Positions 44,934 to 54,231 of a stretch of 64,000 bases of DNA are shown one piece after another. Numbering within the stretch: position 1 is the first letter of the stretch; the number at the start of each line of letters is the position of its first letter. The position numbers and the translations under genes were made by a program. Origin of the DNA: Pelobacter seleniigenes DSM 18267 (GTDB taxonomy: Bacteria > Desulfobacterota > Desulfuromonadia > Desulfuromonadales > Geopsychrobacteraceae); NCBI RefSeq assembly GCF_000711225.1, contig NZ_JOMG01000002.1, forward strand, positions 508,501-572,500, read 5' to 3'. The notes under the pieces were generated by a model. It worked only from the letters and a program-made list of their open reading frames with translations. It searched no databases and was not told where the DNA came from.

Positions 44934-45645
44934 CGACGTCCTGTTTCAAATAAAAGATCTTGAGGTCTCCTACGGCAGCATTGCCGCCATCAAGGGGATT
45001 TCACTGGAAGTTCGCAAAGGTGAAATTGTCACCATTCTCGGTGCCAACGGCGCCGGCAAAACCACCACCATGCGGACCATCAGTCAGCTGCTCAAAGCCA
45101 AATCCGGCTCGATTCTCTTCAAGGGGCAGGAACTGACTCAGCAGCCAGCCCATAAGATCGTCAAACTCGGCATCAGCCATTCTCCCGAGGGGCGGCGGGT
45201 CTTCGGTATCCTGACCGTTGAGGAAAACCTGCTGTTGGGTGCCTTTTCGCAAAGCAAAGTCGACCGCGAAACCTTGAAGTGGGTCTACCAACTGTTTCCG
45301 CGCCTTGAAGAACGACGCAAGCAGCTGGCCGGCACCCTATCGGGCGGAGAACAGCAGATGCTCGCCATCGGCCGGGCCTTGATGAGCAAGCCGGAAATGC
45401 TGTTGCTTGACGAACCCTCACTGGGAATCGCGCCGATCCTGGTCAAAGCCATTTTCGAGCAGATCAAAAAGATCTCCCAAGAGGGCGTGACCGTTCTGCT
45501 GGTCGAACAGAATGCCAAGGCGGCGTTGAAACTCGCTGATCGCGGCTACGTTCTTGATGTAGGCAAGATCGCCCTGGCAGGAACCTCTGCTGAACTGCTC
45601 GCGTCCGAAAAAGTTCAGGAAGCGTACCTGGGCAAGAAAAACTGA
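44926..45645 (+). CDS. livF: LIV ABC transporter ATPase LivF
   Basis: 239 residues from ATG 44926 (GAGG at 44916-44919 is well placed; ATG 44920 would overlap it). Walker A GANGAGKTT, signature LSGGEQQMLAIGRAL, Walker B MLLLDEPSLGIAP. It is the last transporter gene of the livKHMGF operon; the Usp gene follows after 36 bases and is probably cotranscribed. Confidence 0.93.
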   Translation: MSNDVLFQIKDLEVSYGSIAAIKGISLEVRKGEIVTILGANGAGKTTTMRTISQLLKAKSGSILFKGQELTQQPAHKIVKLGISHSPEGRRVFGILTVEENLLLGAFSQSKVDRETLKWVYQLFPRLEERRKQLAGTLSGGEQQMLAIGRALMSKPEMLLLDEPSLGIAPILVKAIFEQIKKISQEGVTVLLVEQNAKAALKLADRGYVLDVGKIALAGTSAELLASEKVQEAYLGKKN

Positions 45646-45681
45646 TGCCGCCTGGCCGGGTGGCCCCAAAGGAGTTGAGCT

Positions 45682-46494
45682 ATGAGCTTAAAAGATATCC
45701 TCGTCCATATTGACAATCGCCCGACCTGTACGTCACGACTGGAAGTCGCTATAAAACTTGCCAAACAGCACGGTTCACTGCTGGCCGGAATCTATGTTGT
45801 CCCACGCCCCCATTATCTTGCCGATATGCGTGATCTGCACCGCCAAGAAGACGAGGCCCGAGTGCTGTTTGAGGAGATGACCAGCGCAGCCGGGATCGAG
45901 ACGGAATGGATCATTGTCGACAGTTATCAAAGCGGCCTGAATGTCTCCCAAGCGATCAACCTGTACAGTCACTATCGAGATATGCTGATCATCAGCCAGA
46001 CCGACAGCTCCGCTCCCGATCCTGCCATTCCGGACAACCTGCCGGAAAAAGCGGTGCTGGGTTCAGGCCGCCCGGTGCTGATCGTCCCTTACGCCGGCAC
46101 CTTTCCACAGGACTTCAAGATTATCCTCCAGGCCTGGCGCGGCGGTCCGGAATCAGCCCGGGCTCTGAACGATGCCATGCCGCTATTGGCCATGGCGGAG
46201 GAGGTCAAGGTCATTACTGTTCAGGGCAAAGACGGCGACGAGATCTACCAATCCCATGAAGCAGACATCTGTCATCATATGAGCCGCTACGAACTGCCGG
46301 GACTGAGCTGCGAAAAACGGGTCAGCGGACCGTTAAGTGTCGGCGACCTGCTCCTCAACCGCTGTGCGGATGTCGGTGCCGATCTCCTGGTCATGGGCGC
46401 GACCATGCAATCGCGGCGCGGGTTTCAGACCCTTGGCGATACCGGCCGGCACCTGCTTCAGCATATGACCGTCCCGGTGCTGATGTCCCATTAA
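45682..46494 (+). CDS. Tandem universal stress protein
   Basis: 270 residues with two UspA-like halves. The N-terminal half begins LKDILVHIDNRPTCTSRLEVAIKLAK; the C-terminal half ends GADLLVMGATMQSRRGF and GDTGRHLLQHMTVPVLMSH. The G-x2-G-x9-G-S/T ATP motif is not clearly intact in either half, so nucleotide binding is uncertain. AAGGAG precedes the ATG. It follows livF closely and may belong to that operon. Confidence 0.82.
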   Translation: MSLKDILVHIDNRPTCTSRLEVAIKLAKQHGSLLAGIYVVPRPHYLADMRDLHRQEDEARVLFEEMTSAAGIETEWIIVDSYQSGLNVSQAINLYSHYRDMLIISQTDSSAPDPAIPDNLPEKAVLGSGRPVLIVPYAGTFPQDFKIILQAWRGGPESARALNDAMPLLAMAEEVKVITVQGKDGDEIYQSHEADICHHMSRYELPGLSCEKRVSGPLSVGDLLLNRCADVGADLLVMGATMQSRRGFQTLGDTGRHLLQHMTVPVLMSH

Positions 46495-46517
46495 TTGGCT
46501 GTTCTAAAGGCTTCGGA

Positions 46518-46535
46518 TTGCAGCCTGAGCTGCAA
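46518..46535. promoter_or_regulatory. TTGCAGC-CTGA-GCTGCAA operator upstream of the second sigma-54 activator
   Basis: Perfect 7-bp inverted repeat with a four-base centre, extended by CTTCG/CGAAG (46511-46515, 46536-46540). It lies 38 bases before the activator start. Four-base centre and TGCA-containing arms recall the site of the paralogous activator at 35671. Confidence 0.55.
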
Positions 46536-46573
46536 CGAAGCTCGACCGGCGGTTCGACCGCAGAAAAAAGATC

Positions 46574-48283
46574 GTGCTGGATTCTCAACAGTTTTCTGAA
46601 ATCATTGCTTCCGTCGGTACCGGTGGCGCGATCATCGGTCCGACCGGCAGCGTTATATGGGCCTGGGGATCGCTGGCAGCGCATTACCTTCCCGAGCAGG
46701 AATTACCGCTGACCTGCCCTCGTCTCAACGCTGCTGTGCGGCTGGTCCTCAACCGCGGTGAAAGCCAGTTTGTCACCGCCCTGGAAAAGGATCTGGCCGA
46801 TCAAATGGCCTGGCTCGGACCGCAGGAGATGCCGGACGGCCGCGGCGTGCTGATCGTCCTGATGGAGAACCGGCCGTTGCAGCAGCTGACCCGGGAAAAT
46901 GACGCCATTATCGACTGCTCCTCCGACGGCCTCTTTGTCTGTGACGGAAAAGGTTTTATCTTACGGGTCAACCCTGCTTCCGCCCGCATCAACAACGCTC
47001 CTCCCGATCGACTGATCGGACGACATTATCTCGATGTTGCCGCCGATGGGCTGGTCATCCTCCCGTCAGCTGCCCTGGAAGCCATTAAAAACCGTGCCCA
47101 GGTCAGCCTGCTGCAGGAAAACCGCTACGGTCGCAAACTGATTTCCACGGGCACCCCGGTTTTCGACGATAACAACGAACTGATCCGCGTGGTGGTCAGT
47201 GAAAAGGACATCACCGAAATCGACCGCCTGCAACACGAGTTGGAAGAACAGCAGGCTCTCGGCAACCAGTTCCGCCATCAGGTGCGGGAACTCCAGCAGC
47301 AGCAGCTGGCCGACCTGGCGATCATTGCCGAAAGTCCGAGCATGATCAAAACCCTCCAGCAAGCGCTCAAGCTCAGTGAAGTCGACTCAACGGTCCTGCT
47401 GCTGGGGGAATCCGGTGTCGGCAAGGGACTGATCGCGGACCTTATTCATAAGAACTCCACCCGCGCCGGGCAACCGATCATCAAGCTGAACTGCGGCGCC
47501 ATCCCGGAGTCGCTCATCGAAGCCGAGCTGTTCGGCTATGAAAAAGGGGCCTTCACCGGTGCGGTGGGCAACAAGCCGGGCTATCTGGAACTGGCCGACG
47601 GCGGCACCATCTTCCTTGACGAAATCGCCGAGCTGCCGCAGGGCTCGCAGGTTAAACTGTTACGGTTCATGGAGGACGGCCAGGTTACCCGCCTCGGCAG
47701 CACCAAAAGCAGGCGGGTCAATGTGCGGATTCTCGCCGCGACCAATCGCGACCTCGAACTGATGATCCGCCAGGGACAGTTTCGAACCGATCTCTACTAC
47801 CGGCTCAGTGTCATCCCTATCAACATTCCTCCCTTGCGCGAACGGCGCGACTGCCTGGTTCCATTGATCAACAGTTTCATTACCCGTTTCGCCGAGCGGA
47901 TCGGTAAACCGAAACGGCTGACCCCGGCAGCCATCGACGTCCTCTGTCAATACAATTACCCGGGCAACGTTCGTGAGCTGATGAATATCTGTGAGCGGCT
48001 GGTGGTCATGGCCGAGGGCGAGCTGATTGACGTCGATGAACTGCCCCAGACCGTCATCGCCCAGAACGAAAACAGCGTCGGCATCTTCCTCACCGAATGG
48101 CCCCGCGAAATGACCATGGAACAGATCGTCGAAAGCGTGGAACGGCATGTTATTCTGAAGACCGCTCAACGCTTTCACAAACAGCTCGATATCGCGGCCG
48201 AACTGGGCATGAGCCAGCCGACCGTCGCCCGCAAGCTGCATAAATATGGAATTGATCTGCACACCCTCCTGTACCAGAGATAA
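46574..48283 (+). CDS. Sigma-54-dependent activator, PAS type (paralogue of 35694)
   Basis: 569 residues with the same order as the proline-region activator: an N-terminal domain, PAS (about 105-220), coiled linker, AAA+ core (Walker A GESGVGKG, GAFTGA loop, Walker B IFLDEIAELP) and a Fis-type HTH (LDIAAELGMSQPTVARKL). Start GTG 46574; no strong ribosome site. Long identical stretches in the PAS end (ISTGTPVFDDNNELIRVVVSE against a near copy) show duplication and divergence. Its target may be the adjacent liv/usp operon, but no sigma-54 promoter was found there. Confidence 0.86.
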   Translation: MLDSQQFSEIIASVGTGGAIIGPTGSVIWAWGSLAAHYLPEQELPLTCPRLNAAVRLVLNRGESQFVTALEKDLADQMAWLGPQEMPDGRGVLIVLMENRPLQQLTRENDAIIDCSSDGLFVCDGKGFILRVNPASARINNAPPDRLIGRHYLDVAADGLVILPSAALEAIKNRAQVSLLQENRYGRKLISTGTPVFDDNNELIRVVVSEKDITEIDRLQHELEEQQALGNQFRHQVRELQQQQLADLAIIAESPSMIKTLQQALKLSEVDSTVLLLGESGVGKGLIADLIHKNSTRAGQPIIKLNCGAIPESLIEAELFGYEKGAFTGAVGNKPGYLELADGGTIFLDEIAELPQGSQVKLLRFMEDGQVTRLGSTKSRRVNVRILAATNRDLELMIRQGQFRTDLYYRLSVIPINIPPLRERRDCLVPLINSFITRFAERIGKPKRLTPAAIDVLCQYNYPGNVRELMNICERLVVMAEGELIDVDELPQTVIAQNENSVGIFLTEWPREMTMEQIVESVERHVILKTAQRFHKQLDIAAELGMSQPTVARKLHKYGIDLHTLLYQR

Positions 48284-48336
48284 TCCTTTGCTATGATAAA
48301 TGAACTCCATCCACCCTCTACCCATGGGAGACAAGC

Positions 48337-48675
48337 ATGAAAGAGATCAGCTGGCAGGATTTTGACCAAGTGGAATTACGCGTCGGGACGATTGTCGAGG
48401 TTGAGGACTTTCCTGAAGCACGCACGCCGGCCTATAAGATCAAGGTTGATTTCGGGCCGACCATCGGCATCAAAAAATCGAGTGCCCAGATCACCGATCT
48501 CTACAGCAAGGAAGACTTAAAAGGACGGCAGATCGTTGGGGTGGTCAACTTCCCCCCCAAACAGATCGGCCCGTTTCGTTCAGAATGCCTGATCACCGGT
48601 TTCTATCAGGAAGATCGCTCGGTCGTACTGGCCGTTCCGGAAAGAAAAGTCACCAACGGCGCCAAACTCGGCTGA
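48337..48675 (+). CDS. csaA: CsaA-like tRNA-binding-domain protein
   Basis: 112 residues, a single OB-fold EMAP/tRNA-binding domain: [46 protein letters not shown] and [15 protein letters not shown] (seen in segments). CsaA is a dimer reported to have chaperone activity in protein export; its tRNA-like binding fold leaves the true role open. GGGAG lies upstream of the ATG. Single gene. Confidence 0.9.
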   Translation: MKEISWQDFDQVELRVGTIVEVEDFPEARTPAYKIKVDFGPTIGIKKSSAQITDLYSKEDLKGRQIVGVVNFPPKQIGPFRSECLITGFYQEDRSVVLAVPERKVTNGAKLG

Positions 48676-48686
48676 ACAGCGCAGCC

Positions 48687-49523
48687 CTATAAGCCGTCAT
48701 CCTCACGTACCCGCAAAAATGACGGGAAGCGGGGGATGCCGGAAGCAAAACGGCCATAATACTTAAAGGTGATCAGGGTTCCCAGCGGTGGTGGCCGGTC
48801 GCGTTCAGCATCCGAAAACCCGCTGCCGATTCTGAACTCGGTGCCATCAGCCATTCTGACCAGCAGGGCTCCGAGTCGGCCAAGGTTTCTCCCTTTGCCG
48901 GGCAGCTGGGCGATAACGGTCGCTTCGGCATCGAGATAACTTTTGACTTTCAGGATCGTCGGGCTGCGCCCCGGCGTATAGGGAGTATCCGCCCGGCGTA
49001 CGATCAGCCCTTCCCCGCCCAGAGCTTCGACGCGCTGTAACTCCTGCTGTAGATGTTGTTCACTCTGAACCGGGATCTGTTCAATCACAAAAGCATGCCC
49101 CCCGGGGTGGGCGGCAAACCATTCCCTGGCCTGGTTGATCCGCGCGGCAAAAGATCCGCCGGCTGCGGGGGCATCAAAGATCGCAAAACGCAGCTGCAAC
49201 CAGCGCTCTTTCCGGCTTTCACTGCGCACGATCGAAGCCACGGTTGCAAATTGACCGCGGCCGGCCCAGAGCTCCCCTTCCAGCGCAAAAGGGGGCCAGT
49301 CACGCACAAACTCGGGCGGCGGTACAAACGGATGACCGTTTTTTGACCAGAGTTGGCGGCCGTCCCAATACCCGCGGACTCCGTCCAGCTTCTCGCTCAT
49401 CAGCCAACCGGTCACATCCACCTGGTCGCGATAAACCTCTGGCAACATGGGTTCCCCGGCGGCAACGGTCGCAACCAACAGAAACCCCAGAACCAGCCAC
49501 CCGCCAATGGTTTTGCGCATCAT
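48687..49523 (-). CDS. Secreted ATP-dependent DNA ligase (Lig E type)
   Basis: 278 residues. A signal peptide (residues 1-22, cleavage after AAG or similar) precedes a minimal ligase: adenylation domain with nucleophile Lys45 in SEKLDGVRGYWDG, motif III-like LRFAIFDAP, motif IV GGEGLIVRR, motif V ILKVKSY and a C-terminal OB fold. Lig E enzymes seal DNA nicks with ATP and are thought to act in the periplasm or outside the cell, perhaps on imported or biofilm DNA. ATG 49523 or 49520 may start it; GGAGGGGG is directly upstream. Single gene, divergent from the alkyltransferase-like gene. Confidence 0.9.
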   Translation of the reverse strand: MMRKTIGGWLVLGFLLVATVAAGEPMLPEVYRDQVDVTGWLMSEKLDGVRGYWDGRQLWSKNGHPFVPPPEFVRDWPPFALEGELWAGRGQFATVASIVRSESRKERWLQLRFAIFDAPAAGGSFAARINQAREWFAAHPGGHAFVIEQIPVQSEQHLQQELQRVEALGGEGLIVRRADTPYTPGRSPTILKVKSYLDAEATVIAQLPGKGRNLGRLGALLVRMADGTEFRIGSGFSDAERDRPPPLGTLITFKYYGRFASGIPRFPSFLRVREDDGL

Positions 49524-49692
49524 CTCCCCCTCCTCGCTTAAATCCTGTACGGACCAATATTAGTGGCGAGTTCTGGCTTTTTTCTGATTCCCAGACAGGC
49601 GCAAAATAAAATTGAGTCAAGGGTTTACCCGATGCTATTTTGAAAGCTGTTTGGCCGTGTCAACAAGTCAACCATCGCGGAAAGGCGCCCTC

Positions 49693-50025
49693 ATGACTGT
49701 TCCCCAACAAGGGTCTCTCTATCAACGTATTTACAGCCTGGTCAGGGGAATTCCGCCCGGTTCGGTCAGCACCTACGGGCGCATCGCCAAACTGGTGGGG
49801 ACCACTCCGCGGGCCGTGGGTTTTGCCATGGCCGCATTACCTCCAGGCCATGACGTCCCTTGGCAACGGGTGATCAACAGCCAAGGAGGAATCAGCCCGC
49901 GCCGGGACGGAGAAGGGAATATTCTCCAGCGTGCGTTGCTGGAGGCGGAAGGAGTGCAATTTTCAGCCGCAGGAAAGATAGATCTGCAGACATATCTCTG
50001 GCCTTTTCCGGACCAGCCCTGCTGA
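49693..50025 (+). CDS. Alkyltransferase-like (ATL) DNA-binding protein
   Basis: 110 residues, a single MGMT C-terminal domain with the HTH and base-flipping loop (VSTYGRIAKLVGTTPRAVGFAMAA). The catalytic PCHRV of alkyltransferases is PWQRV here, the mark of ATL proteins, which bind O6-alkylguanine without repairing it and recruit nucleotide-excision repair. The start at MTVPQQG fits the family; an upstream extension is not conserved. It is divergent from the secreted ligase gene. Confidence 0.9.
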   Translation: MTVPQQGSLYQRIYSLVRGIPPGSVSTYGRIAKLVGTTPRAVGFAMAALPPGHDVPWQRVINSQGGISPRRDGEGNILQRALLEAEGVQFSAAGKIDLQTYLWPFPDQPC

Positions 50026-50127
50026 GTGTCATGGCCCCGGCGCAAGACAATACGGTCGATGGCATTTCGGCCGGATCGTCCCCTCCTCGGTGGCGGGTGG
50101 CCGAAGGGGGATCTGTACCCGGGACTG

Positions 50128-51369
50128 CTAGCGACTGTTACCGGGCAGAGCTTTGGGCAGGGTCGCCGCACCCGCTGTGGGCAGCACACTGACCAGCCGC
50201 AGGCCGCTCAGCAACGCCACCCCGATCAGCCCCGCGATCAGCGTCACCACTCCGTGCCAGCCCCAGCTCGAATAAAAATAGCCCCCGCCAGTCCCCGAGA
50301 TGCTCGAGCCCAAGTAGTAGAAAAACAGATAGAGGGAAGAGGCCTGGGCACGTGCTTCTCCGGCAAGCACCCCCACCCAGGCCGAACAGATCGCATGCGC
50401 GCCGAAAAAGCCTATGGTGAAAACGACAATTCCGAGAATGACCAAGACCAGCCCCTGATCCAGAGTCAGCAACAGACCGCTCAACATGATCGCCAGAGAC
50501 ATGAACAGAATCGAAGGCCGTCCAAAACGATCCACTAGCCGGCCCATCACACTGGAGCCGCAGCCCCCGAAGGCATAAGCAAGAAAAATCAGCGCAACCT
50601 GGGACTGCTGCAAATTGAATTCGCTGCCCAGCAGGCGGAAAGTGACATAGTTGTAAAGAGTGACGAATCCGCCCATACAGCAGAAGGCAAGCAGGAACAG
50701 GCAGATCAGGCCTGGATGGCGCAGATGCCTGAGCAGGGAAGAGGTCAGGCTGCGCAGTTGCAATGGTCGTTGGCTCTGAAAATTGCGGGAAGGGGGAAGC
50801 AGCCAGGCGAACAACAGCGCCAGCAGCAGCCCCAGCCCGCCGATGGCGGCAACCGCCATGCGCCAGGACCAGAGGTCCGCCAGAATCACGGTCAGAATCC
50901 TGCCAGTCATGCCGCCAAAGGCGTTGCCGGCAATATACAGCCCCATGGCGCTACCGATGGCACGCGGCTCGATCTCTTCATTGAGATAAGCCATGGCCAC
51001 CGCGGGAACCCCGGCCAGGACCAGCCCCTGGATCAGCCGCACCCCGAGCAACAGAGACAACGGAAGGGGGCAGGCACTGACCAGGGCCAGCAGTGAGGCC
51101 GCCACCACCGCGACGATCATGATCCCTCTGCGGCCCCAGGCATCCGACAGGACACCGGATAGCGGCAGGGTCAATGCCAGGGCAAAGGTGGCAAAGGACA
51201 GCGAGAGGCTGGCCGTGGCTGGCGTAATGCCGAATTCCGCGACTAGGTCGGGAAATAACGGCTGGAACATGTAGATGGTGGAAAAGGTCACAAACCCGGC
51301 AAAAAACAAGGCCAGATTGGCCTGCCAGTAAGCTTTTGTTCCCGGTTCAAGGGCGGAATATTCGGTCAC
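50128..51369 (-). CDS. MFS transporter (YnfM-like)
   Basis: 413 residues, about 12 TM helices, with the MFS motif A-like GVLSDAWGRRGIMI and its repeat GRLVDRFGRPSILF. It resembles predicted sugar or drug efflux proteins of the YnfM group. GTG start with AGGTG upstream. It is divergent from a LysR regulator with a palindrome in the gap, so it is the likely target of that regulator. Confidence 0.86.
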   Translation of the reverse strand: MTEYSALEPGTKAYWQANLALFFAGFVTFSTIYMFQPLFPDLVAEFGITPATASLSLSFATFALALTLPLSGVLSDAWGRRGIMIVAVVAASLLALVSACPLPLSLLLGVRLIQGLVLAGVPAVAMAYLNEEIEPRAIGSAMGLYIAGNAFGGMTGRILTVILADLWSWRMAVAAIGGLGLLLALLFAWLLPPSRNFQSQRPLQLRSLTSSLLRHLRHPGLICLFLLAFCCMGGFVTLYNYVTFRLLGSEFNLQQSQVALIFLAYAFGGCGSSVMGRLVDRFGRPSILFMSLAIMLSGLLLTLDQGLVLVILGIVVFTIGFFGAHAICSAWVGVLAGEARAQASSLYLFFYYLGSSISGTGGGYFYSSWGWHGVVTLIAGLIGVALLSGLRLVSVLPTAGAATLPKALPGNSR

Positions 51370-51443
51370 GATAGCACCTGTTCATGGCATGGTTGAAGAG
51401 GACTGGGAACAGCTTACTGCATGGCTGGATATAATAAAAATAT

Positions 51444-51469
51444 ATTGTTATTATGATTACCATAACAAT
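51444..51469. promoter_or_regulatory. LysR-type operator between the MFS and LysR genes
   Basis: ATTGTTAT, 10-base spacer, ATAACAAT: perfect 8-bp arms of T-N11-A character, 20 bases before the LysR ATG and inside the divergent promoter region. Confidence 0.65.
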
Positions 51470-51489
51470 CTTTGATAGAGGATGCGTCG

Positions 51490-52407
51490 ATGGATATCCG
51501 TCAATTACGGGTTTTTACTGAAATCGTTCGTCAGGGGAATTTTACCCGGGCCGCCGAGCAACTGCATATTGCTCAACCGGCGGTGAGCATGACCCTGCGC
51601 AAACTGGAAGAGGAACTGGATCTGACCCTTCTTAATCGACAGGACAAACGCATTACCCTCACCGCAGAGGGGGAAACGTTGCTCAAACACGCGGAGCGGA
51701 TTCTTGACAATCTGGCCGTTGCCGCAACGGAAATGGCTGAATTAAAAGAGCTGTCCCGCGGGGAGGTACGGATCGGGATTCCACCGATGATGAGTTCCTT
51801 TTATTTTCCCAAGATTATCCAACTGTTTCGCCAGCAGTATCCGCACCTGCAGGTCGCAGTCAGCGGCGAGGGGGCGGGGCAGATCCAGCGCCTGCTGCGC
51901 AAAGGGGAGATCGATATGGGGGTCATCACTGCTCCGGTCCACCATGGCGAACTGAGCTACCAGCACTTTCTGCGCGAAGAGATTGTCGCCTGCGTTCCGG
52001 TCGACCACCCCCTTGCCGAGTGCAGTGAAATCACTCCGGCAGAGTTTTTCGGTGAACCGCAGATTGTCTTCAAGGAAGGCTATTACATGCGGGAATTGCT
52101 GGATGAGATGATTGCCAGGGAAAAGCAGCGCCCCCAGGTCATTTTCGAAACCAATCTGTATACCCTGGCCAGTTCTCTGATCAAACAGGGACTGGGAACC
52201 TCAACATTTTTACGGATGGCGGTTCAGGGTGATCCTCAACTTGCAGCAATCTCCTTTTCACCGCGCCTGCACTTGGATTTGTATATTGCCTGGAAATCCG
52301 AACGCTATCTGTCCAGAGCCAACCGGGCCTTTATCGACTTTCTGCTGCGGCAGAACCGGCTCAGTGCTCCTACCGACTCAGACAAAGATCCCCACCAGTC
52401 CGGCTGA
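51490..52407 (+). CDS. LysR-family transcriptional regulator
   Basis: 305 residues. N-terminal HTH (MDIRQLRVFTEIVRQGNFTRAAEQLHIAQPAVSMTL in segments) and a periplasmic-binding-like effector domain (about 90-300). Start ATG 51490 with GAGG upstream. It is divergent from the MFS exporter across a palindrome. Its 3' end overlaps the convergent TRAP permease gene by 30 bases, so the two transcripts are antisense there. Confidence 0.9.
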   Translation: MDIRQLRVFTEIVRQGNFTRAAEQLHIAQPAVSMTLRKLEEELDLTLLNRQDKRITLTAEGETLLKHAERILDNLAVAATEMAELKELSRGEVRIGIPPMMSSFYFPKIIQLFRQQYPHLQVAVSGEGAGQIQRLLRKGEIDMGVITAPVHHGELSYQHFLREEIVACVPVDHPLAECSEITPAEFFGEPQIVFKEGYYMRELLDEMIAREKQRPQVIFETNLYTLASSLIKQGLGTSTFLRMAVQGDPQLAAISFSPRLHLDLYIAWKSERYLSRANRAFIDFLLRQNRLSAPTDSDKDPHQSG

Positions 52408-54150
52408 TACCAGAGCCAGCCGGGCCAGCACCCCGCGCGGAGCGATAATCCCGTAGGAGATTGCCGTCAGGCTGGCCCCCAACTTGAAAAACGCCAGCAA
52501 GGCGGCAACCGGGGTATCGAACAGCCTGATCAGGGCCGGATTAGCCACCATGCCCAGTGGAATCAGGTAAAGGCCGATTCCTAGCGTCATGGCACAGACC
52601 GCGATCTTGAGCCAGTTTTCGCCAACCATTCCGGAAGCGATAAAGACCGCCCCGCACACCGGCGGGGTAATGGTCGACAGCAGGGCAAACCAGAAAACGA
52701 AGAGATGGGCAACCAGGGGCGGCACCCCCAACTCCTGCAGAGCGGGTCCGGCCACCGAGACACAGATGACGTAAGCGGCCGTGGTCGGGACTTCCATCCC
52801 CAGCACCAGACAGGCCAGTCCGGTCAACAGTAACGCCGGCCAGAGGCTGTGGCCGGAGCCGGACAGGATCAGCGAGGTGATTTTAACTCCCAACCCGGTC
52901 TGCCCCAGCACCCCGATGACAATGCTGGCGCAGAGGATAATCGAGGCGATAGTGGAAATCTGTTTGCCGCAGTTCAAACAAACATCCTGTAACCGGTGCA
53001 GAGTGCGGGACAGGGAAAAGCTGAAGCGGATATCGACAAAAAGCAGGAGAAAAGCCACCAGGATCGCAACACAGGCTGCATATTGCGGGGTATAACCACC
53101 ATTGAACATACGCTCCAGCAACACCGCAAAAGGCACCACGAAAAAAAGTGCCGTGGTGATCACCGCAGCTCTTTCCGGCAGATCCCCCTGCTCAACAGCT
53201 TTGAGGGAATAGCGCTGGGCATAGGCATTGATCCCGCTCCAGACGGTCAGGAAATAGAGGATAGCCGGCAGCAATGCCGCACCCATGATGCTGTTGTATG
53301 GCACCCCGGTCAGTTCAACCATGACAAAAGCGCCCGCCCCCATCAACGGTGGCATGATCTGACCGCCGGACGAGGCCACCGCCTCAACGGCACCGGCCAG
53401 GGCCCGCGGATATCCCAGTTTGGTCATGGCCGGCAGAGTGATCGCCCCGGTCGAGGCCACATTAGCGGAAGCCGACCCGGAAATGGAACCGAACAGCGCT
53501 GAGGACAAAACCGAAACCTTGGCAGCTCCCCCTTTCAACCGTCCGGCCACCGCGGTTGCGAGATTCATAAAGCCCTGCCCGGCTTCTCCGGCATTCAGTA
53601 CCGCCCCCATAATGACGAAAATCGCGACGATCTGCACCGAGACGCCGGTCAACTGACCCCAGAGACCTCCTTCAGCAATCGTCAGCGTGCCGAGAAAACT
53701 TCTTAGCGGCAACCCCGGATAGCCGAACTCCCCCGGGATATAATGACCGAACAGGCCATAGAGCAAAGCCAGCAGGGCGACACTGGGCAACGGCCAGCTG
53801 ATGCTGCGGCGGGCCATCTCCAGAGTACTCAACAGCAGAATGACGGCCATGGCGAGTTGTAACGATCCGTGCAATGCGCCGTACTGATCAGAGAGCGTTT
53901 CTTCATGCAGTGCGACATAACAACAGCTGGCCACGGCAACCAGAGTCAAAAGCAACCCGCTCCAGCGTCTGGCCGGGGTTTGGGCGGTAAAGACCAGCGC
54001 CCAGGGCGCAGCCAGGGCCATATGCAGCGGCCGGCTGATCAGATTGGGGACCATCCCGCTAAAAACCAGATAAAGATGAAAAAATATAGATAGCGCGCCC
54101 AGACAGTACCAGGGCCAGCGCAACGATGAGGTCGGGGATGAGTCAGTCAT
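52378..54150 (-). CDS. TRAP transporter fused small/large permease (TAXI type)
   Basis: 590 residues with about 16 TM helices: an N-terminal four-helix DctQ-like part and a DctM-like large part with FGSISGSASANVASTGAITLPAM and SSGGQIMPPLMGAGAFVM. It uses an ion gradient to import a carboxylate delivered by the TAXI binding protein encoded just upstream. Substrates of TAXI systems are poorly known; glutamate or 2-oxo acids are candidates. Confidence 0.9.
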   Translation of the reverse strand: MTDSSPTSSLRWPWYCLGALSIFFHLYLVFSGMVPNLISRPLHMALAAPWALVFTAQTPARRWSGLLLTLVAVASCCYVALHEETLSDQYGALHGSLQLAMAVILLLSTLEMARRSISWPLPSVALLALLYGLFGHYIPGEFGYPGLPLRSFLGTLTIAEGGLWGQLTGVSVQIVAIFVIMGAVLNAGEAGQGFMNLATAVAGRLKGGAAKVSVLSSALFGSISGSASANVASTGAITLPAMTKLGYPRALAGAVEAVASSGGQIMPPLMGAGAFVMVELTGVPYNSIMGAALLPAILYFLTVWSGINAYAQRYSLKAVEQGDLPERAAVITTALFFVVPFAVLLERMFNGGYTPQYAACVAILVAFLLLFVDIRFSFSLSRTLHRLQDVCLNCGKQISTIASIILCASIVIGVLGQTGLGVKITSLILSGSGHSLWPALLLTGLACLVLGMEVPTTAAYVICVSVAGPALQELGVPPLVAHLFVFWFALLSTITPPVCGAVFIASGMVGENWLKIAVCAMTLGIGLYLIPLGMVANPALIRLFDTPVAALLAFFKLGASLTAISYGIIAPRGVLARLALVSAGLVGIFV

Positions 54151-54179
54151 ATCTGTTGAATCTTCAAAACAGTGAGAAA

Positions 54180-54202
54180 AGCACCCGGACCAGCCGGGTG
54201 CT
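54180..54202 (-). terminator. Hairpin between TAXI binding protein and permease genes
   Basis: AGCACCCGG, loop ACCAG, CCGGGTGCT: a perfect 9-bp stem between the two minus-strand genes, probably a partial terminator that gives more binding protein than permease. Confidence 0.55.
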
Positions 54203-54231
54203 CAGTCGGTTAACGCTATGCGGACGTTCAA

